From NCBI GenBank assembly GCA_017550445.1, contig JAFZOV010000068.1, positions 1 through 30,142 of the forward strand: 30,142 nt of DNA. The letters run 5' to 3'. Under the pieces are notes generated by a model. It did no database searches and was not told the origin of the DNA. It saw only the letters and a list, made by a program, of their open reading frames with translations. Below are positions 22,481 to 28,376 of this stretch, in pieces (the stretch's first letter is position 1; every line of letters starts with the position of its first letter). The position numbers were made by a program, and so were the translations under genes. This stretch comes from Fibrobacter sp. (lineage in GTDB: Bacteria > Fibrobacterota > Fibrobacteria > Fibrobacterales > Fibrobacteraceae).

Positions 22481-23920
22481 TTAAAATTCCACCTTGTACT
22501 CGTCAAAAGCATTCTTGTTCGCACGTAAATTCGGGCCATCCCAGTCAAAAAGCGCCGGCCCCCAGGCTCCGCTCAAAGTGGGCTCCCAGAAAAAAGCACC
22601 AATCCAACGATCAAGTCCTTTTACCATCTCGTAAGTACGCTTGCGCGATCCATCAAATTTGTAATGGTTTTCTGCATCGCCACCATTATATTCAGCAACA
22701 ATAAATTCAAGATTCGGATAATTCGAAATCAGCGATTTGAACAAACTATTCCAATTATCCGGAGGACCATCGTCGTATGCCGTGTACGCCGAAAAGCCCA
22801 TCACATCTGCAGAAATTTTCTGATTTTTGAAGATTTCCGTCATCCACCAATTGACCGTTTCCGGTTTGCGAATTCTTTCGATGTGCAATACCGTCTTGAT
22901 ATTCTGTGACACCGCCTTGACGGCGCGAATTCCCGCCTTAAAGTACTTGCCCGCATTCGCCTTGCCAGCAGAGGTTCCCATGTCACCATTGATTGCCGTA
23001 GACGCCTTGTCGACATTATCACCCCAGCAGTTCGTCTTGCTGTTCGGTACATGAATCAAAATACCCGGAGTGGTTTCGTTTCCAATCTGCACCATTTCGG
23101 GCGTCGCATTCACCAGTTTCAAAGACGAAATCAGATCATAAGTATAATTGTATACAGAATCAGCCATCGCATCGGAGCTATTCACGTTACGCCAGCGACT
23201 CGGAATAATCTGCTTGCCCGGATCGGCCCAGTTGTCGCTATAATGAATGTCCAAGAGGAACGCCATGCCAGCGGCCTTAATCTTCTTGGCATAAGCGATG
23301 ATGTGATCCTTGTCGGCATACGCTTCAGCATCGTGGTCGCAACCCGAAGCGGCATAACCATATTGGGCTTTGGGGCTTACAAAAGTCTTTAAGCGAATCG
23401 CGTTAAAGCCGTGATCTTTCAGAAGCGTAAAAACATCTTTTTCGGAACCGTCCACATCGTAGAATTTTGCACCCCAGCGTTCGTATTCCTGCACCGTCGA
23501 AATATCGGCACCATTGTAGAAGCTAAAGTCTAGCGCAGGTCCCTTGCTCGACGAAGAGTGCGGCAGTTCCATTGCAGACGACCGCGGAGGTTCCATTGCA
23601 GAGGATCGTGGCGGTTCTACAGCAGACGATTTTGGCGGTTCCAGCCTCGAAGATGACGAGCGAGGCGGCAATCCTACAGACGACGAAGACAAAGGTGGCG
23701 ACACATCAAAAGACGAACTAGAGCGTAACCAAAACGAACTGGAACTCGGGTAAAATTCAGTACCAGATGAAAGCGGTTGTTCTACAGAGGACGAAGAAAG
23801 ATCGTCGTTAAAATCAATGCCAAGATCAGATTCTGTCGCATTATTTGAATTATCCGAGCAGGCGCACAAAGCAATTGCCGCCAGCGACATCAAGCCGAAT
23901 TTGCCCATTCGTAATCCCAT
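22481..23920 (-). CDS. GH53 endo-beta-1,4-galactanase lipoprotein
   Basis: A 479-aa predicted surface lipoprotein. The signal region ends ALCAC (lipid Cys21). A long Ser/Pro linker (25-127) includes an 8-residue tandem repeat (EPPRSSAM type, residues 94-125). The catalytic domain (about 130-479) is family 53: YNGADISTVQEYE, FNAIRLKTFVSP, FLLDIHYSDNWADPGKQ, VQIGNETTPG with the acid/base Glu282, and FIVAEYNGG with the nucleophile Glu410. GH53 enzymes cut beta-1,4-galactan side chains of pectin, fitting a plant cell-wall degrader. The start could be either of two ATGs four codons apart. Confidence 0.93.
   Translation of the reverse strand: MGLRMGKFGLMSLAAIALCACSDNSNNATESDLGIDFNDDLSSSSVEQPLSSGTEFYPSSSSFWLRSSSSFDVSPPLSSSSVGLPPRSSSSRLEPPKSSAVEPPRSSAMEPPRSSAMELPHSSSSKGPALDFSFYNGADISTVQEYERWGAKFYDVDGSEKDVFTLLKDHGFNAIRLKTFVSPKAQYGYAASGCDHDAEAYADKDHIIAYAKKIKAAGMAFLLDIHYSDNWADPGKQIIPSRWRNVNSSDAMADSVYNYTYDLISSLKLVNATPEMVQIGNETTPGILIHVPNSKTNCWGDNVDKASTAINGDMGTSAGKANAGKYFKAGIRAVKAVSQNIKTVLHIERIRKPETVNWWMTEIFKNQKISADVMGFSAYTAYDDGPPDNWNSLFKSLISNYPNLEFIVAEYNGGDAENHYKFDGSRKRTYEMVKGLDRWIGAFFWEPTLSGAWGPALFDWDGPNLRANKNAFDEYKVEF
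23546..23641 (-). repeat. 24-nt tandem coding repeat in the GH53 linker
   Basis: Four 8-codon units: EPPKSSAV, EPPRSSAM, EPPRSSAM, ELPHSSSS. The middle two are identical at the protein level. Copy number could vary between strains. Confidence 0.85.
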
Positions 23921-24000
23921 ACCCTAAATTTATACAAAACGCCCCGAAATCGCAATAAAGGAATTCTTTACAGAAAGCACTAAACAGCATAATAAACAGC

Positions 24001-24026
24001 AAAAGGCCCCGCATTGCGGAGCCTTT
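24001..24026 (-). terminator. Terminator downstream of the regulatory-domain lipoprotein gene
   Basis: AAAGGCcCCGC-ATT-GCGGaGCCTTT, followed on the minus strand by TTTT. A second, weaker hairpin ATAGGG-5-CCCTAT (24043-24059) lies between it and the stop codon at 24069. Confidence 0.8.
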
Positions 24027-24068
24027 CACCAAATTCAACAGAATAGGGTCAAGCCCTATGCCGCAAAA

Positions 24069-24932
24069 TTACTTGACCAAGAAATAGTAGGTCTGCAGAG
24101 TCTTGCCGTCCTGAGACAGCTGGAGAATCTGCTTGCCAGCCGGGAGGTTACCCGTAATCTGGAACAAGTTTTCAGCCTTGTATTCCACGTTCAGAGCAGT
24201 GCCCTTGTCCTTGTTGACAAAGAGACCGGTCTTTTCGTCAGCACCGAAGCCCTGGCAGTCGGAGTGGTCAGCGACCTTGCCTTCGACGGCGGGGTAAGTG
24301 GTGGCGACCAGCGGAGAAGTCACGGAGCTAGCATTCACGTAGAACACGTTGATGGCAGCATCCATAGCCAACGGAGCCGGGAGGTTAGAAACCTTGGCAG
24401 CGCCCTTGTCAGCCTTCTTTTTCTTCTTGTCAGCCTTCTTGCCCGGAACCTTGCCTGCATCGGTGTTGATAGGCATGGTCAAACGGTAACCGGCAACAGA
24501 TTCGCTGCAGCTGGTGGAGTAGACAACCCACTGGTTATCAATCTTTTCAGGACCTTCGGTAGTACCGCTCTTGTAGAGACCCGGCTTGATCTGGTCACTG
24601 TATTCATACAGGGTCACAGAAAGGTTCGGGTTCTTTTCGTCGGTCACAATGTTCTGCTGGCCGAGAATGTACTTGGAGCGACGAGCCTTGATCAGGTAGT
24701 TGCCAACGGGCACCTTTTCAAACTTGAACTTACCCTGCTGAAGGTCAGCCTTGTAGGGGTACTTGGGGTTCTGGGTTCCGAAAATGGTGGAATCCATCCA
24801 AACGGTGGGCATTTCCACAGCCTTGCCGGTAAACGGATCAAGAACGACACCTTCGATAGTACCAGTCTTCTGGCAACCGGTCATAGCCATGGCCACGAGA
24901 GCGGCTGCACCAATAAAGAGTTGCTTTTTCAT
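24069..24932 (-). CDS. Lipoprotein with carboxypeptidase-regulatory-like domain
   Basis: A 287-aa predicted lipoprotein. The signal peptide MKKQLFIGAAALVAMAMTGC has a MTGC lipobox. Residues ~24-105 (TIEGVVLDPFTGKAV ... GKFKFEKVPVGNYLIKARR) form a carboxypeptidase-regulatory-like or Cna-B-like beta sandwich. A Lys/Ala-rich stretch (GKKADKKKKKADKGAAK) lies near 165-185. The C-terminal part (about 190-287) has no family I recognise. The start is the ATG preceded by AAGGA; the longer frame would run through a terminator hairpin. It follows the L31 gene across that terminator. Confidence 0.8.
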   Translation of the reverse strand: MKKQLFIGAAALVAMAMTGCQKTGTIEGVVLDPFTGKAVEMPTVWMDSTIFGTQNPKYPYKADLQQGKFKFEKVPVGNYLIKARRSKYILGQQNIVTDEKNPNLSVTLYEYSDQIKPGLYKSGTTEGPEKIDNQWVVYSTSCSESVAGYRLTMPINTDAGKVPGKKADKKKKKADKGAAKVSNLPAPLAMDAAINVFYVNASSVTSPLVATTYPAVEGKVADHSDCQGFGADEKTGLFVNKDKGTALNVEYKAENLFQITGNLPAGKQILQLSQDGKTLQTYYFLVK

Positions 24933-24948
24933 AAGAGTCCTTTGTAAG

Positions 24949-24973
24949 AAAAGGCCCCCTTTAAAAGGGAGCC
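24949..24973 (-). terminator. Terminator between the L31 gene and the downstream lipoprotein gene
   Basis: On the minus strand GGCtCCCTT pairs with AAGGGgGCC across a short A/T loop, then TTTT. It starts 18 nt after the L31 stop codon and ends 17 nt before the next ATG. Confidence 0.7.
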
Positions 24974-24990
24974 AATTCATTTATCTGTAA

Positions 24991-25293
24991 TTATTCAGCG
25001 TCTTCAGCCTTGGCAGGAGCAGCCTTGCGGGTCTTACGCTTTGCACCAGTGATGTTGCCAGAGAAACGCTTGTTGAAGCGGTCGATACGGCCAGCCGTAT
25101 CCACGCGATGCTGCTTGCCCGTCCAGAACGGATGGGTATCAGCCGTAATTTCCAAAGAAATTACGCTATATTCAACACCATCGATAGTCTTCTTTTCGGC
25201 GGAAGACTTCGTGGAGCGGGTGATGTATTCTTTACCCGTATTCGCATCGACGAACACGACCGGTTGATAGTTAGGGTGGATACCTTCTTTCAT
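24991..25293 (-). CDS. rpmE2: 50S ribosomal protein L31, type B (zinc-independent)
   Basis: A 100-aa ribosomal protein. MKEGIHPNYQPVVFVDANTG, then YITRSTKSS, ADTHPFWTGKQHRVDTAGRI and RFNKRFSG match L31 type B. There are no Cys residues, so it lacks the zinc-binding CxxC set of type A; type B L31 often serves under zinc limitation, although here it may be the only copy. A C-terminal basic/Ala tail (GAKRKTRKAAPAKAEDAE) extends it beyond the usual ~85 residues. The start is the ATG with AGGAAG 7 nt upstream; the 61-codon upstream extension is not protein-like. Confidence 0.93.
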   Translation of the reverse strand: MKEGIHPNYQPVVFVDANTGKEYITRSTKSSAEKKTIDGVEYSVISLEITADTHPFWTGKQHRVDTAGRIDRFNKRFSGNITGAKRKTRKAAPAKAEDAE

Positions 25294-25333
25294 TTTTAAA
25301 CTTCCTATTGAAGCAGTTAATTTTGAGAGCCTA

Positions 25334-25362
25334 AATTTAGAAGAATTTGGCCATTTTGGCAA
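25334..25362 (-). promoter_or_regulatory. rpmE2: Promoter of the L31 gene
   Basis: Minus strand TTGCCA (25357-25362), 17-bp spacer, TAAATT (25334-25339). It lies 41 nt upstream of the ATG, in the spacer shared with the divergent lipoprotein gene. No Zur-like palindrome was identified. Confidence 0.5.
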
Positions 25363-25384
25363 GGGAAATAGTATTTTTGGGAGC

Positions 25385-25984
25385 ATGAACAGAATTTTTA
25401 CGGCATTTTTTACAGTCATTCCCGCATTTTTGATGGGCTGCGGCAACGATAGCCCTGTCGCAAAGATTATCGTCACCGACCAGAAAATGCCCCTTATCGA
25501 ATGGCCCGACAGTTCCTACATCGCCAGTCTAGATTCCATTCTCGCCCTGGAGCCTGTCAAAAAAGCCGCCGAAACCGACGCCAACATCAACATGAACGTG
25601 TTCGACGCGCCCATTTTCAAGCTGCCCGGCTCAGTCTCCGTCTCCAAGGGATCCAAGAACCAGAAGACGAACCTCGCAGGCAAGTCCGCGGGTCCAAAAC
25701 AAGCTAACGCCGCAAAACCGGCCGACACAAGCGCCGAGGCTTTCGCAGACCGTTTCTCCACCGCCCTTTCAAAACTGCAATCCGACCCCAGCAACGCCAG
25801 CCTATACAAGACAGTCACAGCAAACGACGGCGACGACCTGTTCAAGCTGCTAAAACGCACCTACGGCGCCGGAGTCCAAGGACTTCCCCGCTTCTACGTG
25901 CTCTCGGCCCTACAATCAGTAAACGCCGGCGTCATGCTAGAGCACCTAAACGCCGGAGACAAGGTGCGGGTCCCTAAGATTTAA
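25385..25984 (+). CDS. Small lipoprotein with a C-terminal LysM-like domain
   Basis: A 199-aa predicted lipoprotein: signal peptide MNRIFTAFFTVIPAFLMGC (lipobox LMGC). A middle region rich in Ala, Lys and Ser (about 80-125) acts as a linker. The last ~58 residues (YKTVTANDGDDLFKLLKRTY, then LNAGDKVRVPKI) have the spacing of a LysM fold: Y-x-V, GD-x-L, a VN near the end and GDKVRVP. A peptidoglycan-binding role is possible, not proven. The Shine-Dalgarno (GGGAG) is only one or two bases from the ATG, which is tight. It is divergent from rpmE2. Confidence 0.65.
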   Translation: MNRIFTAFFTVIPAFLMGCGNDSPVAKIIVTDQKMPLIEWPDSSYIASLDSILALEPVKKAAETDANINMNVFDAPIFKLPGSVSVSKGSKNQKTNLAGKSAGPKQANAAKPADTSAEAFADRFSTALSKLQSDPSNASLYKTVTANDGDDLFKLLKRTYGAGVQGLPRFYVLSALQSVNAGVMLEHLNAGDKVRVPKI

Positions 25985-25987
25985 ACG

Positions 25988-26009
25988 AAAAAAGGCCCTG
26001 CGGGCCTTT
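25988..26009. terminator. Bidirectional terminator between the LysM-like lipoprotein gene and hisB
   Basis: AAAGGCCC-TGC-GGGCCTTT, an 8-bp perfect stem. The minus strand has six T after the stem core, so it suits hisB best; the plus strand has a shorter T run for the lipoprotein gene, whose stop is 4 nt away. Confidence 0.8.
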
Positions 26010-26014
26010 AAAGC

Positions 26015-26063
26015 GTGCAATGTGTAGTGTGTAATTATTCATTCCACATCACACATTTCACAT
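26015..26063. repeat. Heptanucleotide degenerate tandem array 4 (CACAT/ATGTG, self-complementary)
   Basis: Seven units in register: GTGCAAT, GTGTAGT, GTGTAAT, TATTCAT, TCCACAT, CACACAT, TTCACAT. The left half is roughly the reverse complement of the right half, so the array can fold into an imperfect hairpin. Confidence 0.8.
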
Positions 26064-26069
26064 TTATTT

Positions 26070-26654
26070 TTAGAGCACGCCCTTGCTGCTGGGGATGCCC
26101 TTCACGTTGCGGCTCGGTGCAATCGCCATGGCAACGGCACGGGCAAAAGCCTTGAAAATCGATTCCAGGCAATGGTGATTATCATTACCGTAGAACAGTT
26201 CCACATGCAGGTTCATGCGGGCATTCTCGCAAAGGCTCTTGAAGAAGTGTTCGAACATGCTCGCTTCGATTCCGCCAGCCATGGCAGCCGGGAGTTTCAC
26301 GTTCCACACAAAACCAATGCGGTTGCTAAAGTCAATGCATACACGGCTCAGGGCTTCGTCCATCGGAACGAAGTAGAAACCATAGCGTTCAATCCCTTTC
26401 TTGTCGCCAAGGCATTCCACCAAAGCCTGTCCCAGCACAATGGCAATGTCTTCCATGCTATGGTGCATATCGACATAGACATCACCCTTGCAAGTCAAAT
26501 CCAGGTGGATACCACCGTGAATCTGGAACAAATTAAGCATATGGTCCAAAAAACCGTTACCGGAATCAATCTTACCGGGAGTAGAATCATCCAGGTTGAG
26601 AGAGAGGGTAATATCGGTTTCGCCAGTCTTGCGAGAGAGATTCGTGCTACGCAT
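26070..26654 (-). CDS. hisB: Imidazoleglycerol-phosphate dehydratase
   Basis: A 194-aa monofunctional HisB, the Mn-dependent enzyme that makes imidazole acetol phosphate in histidine synthesis. Motifs: RKTGETDI at the start, GFLDHML, VDMHHSMEDIAIVLGQAL (metal ligands HH and E), GDKKGIERYG, PMDEALSRV, FEHFFKSL and NDNHHCLESIFKAFARA. Length is normal. It is the last gene of the maf-rodZ-hisB operon, 9 nt after the rodZ stop, with AAAGG about 7 nt before the ATG. No other his gene is in the window. Confidence 0.96.
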   Translation of the reverse strand: MRSTNLSRKTGETDITLSLNLDDSTPGKIDSGNGFLDHMLNLFQIHGGIHLDLTCKGDVYVDMHHSMEDIAIVLGQALVECLGDKKGIERYGFYFVPMDEALSRVCIDFSNRIGFVWNVKLPAAMAGGIEASMFEHFFKSLCENARMNLHVELFYGNDNHHCLESIFKAFARAVAMAIAPSRNVKGIPSSKGVL

Positions 26655-26663
26655 ATAGAACCT

Positions 26664-27674
26664 TTACTTTACGATTTTGCCACCGTACACGCGGAAGCGC
26701 GTCACGCGGCCAAACTTCATTTCGGGCAGCGGAGTTTCTACACCGTTCAAGAGCATCTTGGCAATAGCCGTCGGATCTCCAATGGTTACACACAAGGTAT
26801 CGCTGGTATTATAAACCATGCGAACTCCAGCTCTAGAAATATTCGCTTCCTTCAGGAATTCATTTGCATCTTCGCGACGCTTGAGGCCCACCCAAGAGAG
26901 GGATTCGCCGGAACCGATCAACACGAAATTCGTCTTGTTGGTTTTCGGAGCGTCCTTATCGGCAGCCTTTTCATCTTTCTTGGAATCAGACGAAATGAAA
27001 ATCGTTGCAGAAGCAGGCAAATCAGACTTCTTCACCGCTTCGTCTACGACAGCCTGACTAACGGTAGCATCACTCTGCTTAGCAGAGGAATCCTTCGCCG
27101 AAGAATCCTTGGCAGCCGTAGAATCGACCGCAGCCAAAGAATCCACCGGAACAGCTTCTGCGCCATCGGGAATTTCTTGAGAACCAACGGATTCTTCCTG
27201 TGCCGCCGGAACTTTTTCTGCCGGCTGGGAATCCTGAGCCTGCTTCAAGGCAATCGATTCCAAATCCAAGAAATGAGATGCGACTAGGAATGCCAGTACG
27301 AGAAGCAAAATCACAACCGGCACGGCATAGCTTTTCTTCTTGATTTCGCCTTCTTTTAAAGGAGAAAGCTTTATATCGCTGGAGGCCTTTTCAAAAACAG
27401 GTTCTGCAGTACCACCGCATTCGACACCATAGGCCCTAAGGACCTCATCCGCATCCAAATTCAACTTATTACTAATCGAGCGCAGGTAACCACGCACGTA
27501 GGCCGCAACCGGAAAAACCTTCCAGTCATCAGCTTCAATAGCCTTGATATACTTAACACCAAGCTTAATTGCATCAGCAAGTTCTTCAACAGTCATCCTG
27601 CGACTTTCGCGGACTCTTGCAATAAATTGGCCAAGCTTTTCTTCGGGCCTTTTTTCTTCTGTCGCGTTCGACAT
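26664..27674 (-). CDS. rodZ: RodZ-like protein (HTH, membrane helix, DUF4115)
   Basis: A 336-aa membrane protein. The cytoplasmic N-terminus (about 12-85: LGQFIARVRESRRMTVEELA, then YIKAIEADDWKVFP, YVRGYLRSISNKLNLD) is the helix-turn-helix of RodZ. One membrane helix follows (about 113-133, YAVPVVILLLVLAFLVASHF). A Ser/Ala/Asp-rich linker (150-255) leads to a C-terminal DUF4115-like domain (about 258-336) ending PLPEMKFGRVTRFRVYGGKI. RodZ links MreB to the envelope and supports rod shape. The ATG overlaps the maf stop by one base; a GTG just before it is also open. Confidence 0.85.
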   Translation of the reverse strand: MSNATEEKRPEEKLGQFIARVRESRRMTVEELADAIKLGVKYIKAIEADDWKVFPVAAYVRGYLRSISNKLNLDADEVLRAYGVECGGTAEPVFEKASSDIKLSPLKEGEIKKKSYAVPVVILLLVLAFLVASHFLDLESIALKQAQDSQPAEKVPAAQEESVGSQEIPDGAEAVPVDSLAAVDSTAAKDSSAKDSSAKQSDATVSQAVVDEAVKKSDLPASATIFISSDSKKDEKAADKDAPKTNKTNFVLIGSGESLSWVGLKRREDANEFLKEANISRAGVRMVYNTSDTLCVTIGDPTAIAKMLLNGVETPLPEMKFGRVTRFRVYGGKIVK

Positions 27675-28246
27675 CACACCTCTACCTTTAAATCAGCCAA
27701 CATCTGGAGCATTCTCGCTACGGGTAACCCCACCACGTTGTAGTAACACCCCCGAATTTCCTTGATAAGCCTTGCGCCACCGGTCTGAATTCCATAAGCG
27801 CCAGCCTTGTCCATCGGGTCCTTAGAATTTACATAATTTTCAAGTTCCTGGCCGGAGCAGTTTCTAAAAAACACCTCCGTTTCTTCACATTCCGCCTTGA
27901 TAATTTGTCCGCCATGAGCAATTGCCACGCCCGTAATTACTTTGTGCGATCTTCCGTTCAGGCTCCTCAGCATTTCAAGAGCTTCCGCCTCGGAGTGGGG
28001 CTTACCCAAAGGCTTGCCATCCAAAAACACCAAGGTGTCAAAGCCAAGAACAATTTCCGAAGGCATCTTGCGCGAAACAGCAAGCGCCTTGATAGAAGCA
28101 TTTTCTTTCGGGAACTCAAGCGGATCCTTGGCAGTAGGCTTTTCTTCTTCGTTCGAGACAACAACTTCGAAATTTACACCAATCTGCGTCAGAATTTCCC
28201 TGCGCCGCGGCGACCCACTTGCTAAAATCAATTTATCAACTTTCAT
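27674..28246 (-). CDS. maf: Maf-like nucleoside triphosphate pyrophosphatase
   Basis: A 190-aa Maf/Ham1-superfamily protein, probably hydrolysing dTTP, UTP or modified nucleotides. It begins MKVDKLILASGSPRRREILT, the family signature SxSPRR. GFDTLVF stands where GADT is usual, then come KPLGKPHSEAEALEMLRSLN, VITGVAI, and DKAGAYGIQ near the end. A longer frame would start at a TTG inside a REP-like element 12 codons upstream; I prefer the ATG (28244-28246), which has no strong Shine-Dalgarno. It is first in the maf-rodZ-hisB operon. Confidence 0.9.
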   Translation of the reverse strand: MKVDKLILASGSPRRREILTQIGVNFEVVVSNEEEKPTAKDPLEFPKENASIKALAVSRKMPSEIVLGFDTLVFLDGKPLGKPHSEAEALEMLRSLNGRSHKVITGVAIAHGGQIIKAECEETEVFFRNCSGQELENYVNSKDPMDKAGAYGIQTGGARLIKEIRGCYYNVVGLPVARMLQMLADLKVEV

Positions 28247-28260
28247 ATTAAAATCTTCTA

Positions 28261-28297
28261 TGGATTGCTTCGAGCTTTTCAAGCTCTCGCAATGACG
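28261..28297. repeat. REP-like element upstream of maf
   Basis: TGGATTGCTTCGAGCTT-TTC-AAGCTCTCGCAATGACG. Inner stem GAGCTT/AAGCTC, outer stem ATTGC/GCAAT. It has the same outer pattern as 5918-5971 in opposite orientation. It could also end transcription or fold in the maf leader. Confidence 0.6.
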
Positions 28298-28329
28298 TTT
28301 TCACCTTTCGTTACTAAATCCTAATTTCT

Positions 28330-28376
28330 CATCACACATTACACACTTCACATTACACATCCCACACCCCACATTG
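28330..28376. repeat. Heptanucleotide degenerate tandem array 5 (CATTACA), abutting the lptD-like stop codon
   Basis: Units in register: CATCACA, CATTACA, CACTTCA, CATTACA, CATCCCA, CACCCCA, CATTG. The last unit runs directly into the stop codon at 28377-28379. Confidence 0.85.

Noticed and set aside
26172..27287. Long plus-strand open frame (371 codons) opposite hisB and rodZ
   Set aside because: It is antisense to two well-supported genes, has no recognisable domain, and its composition is what complementing those codons gives. Similar long antisense frames at 19288-20292, 21456-22367 and 24264-24947 were rejected for the same reason.
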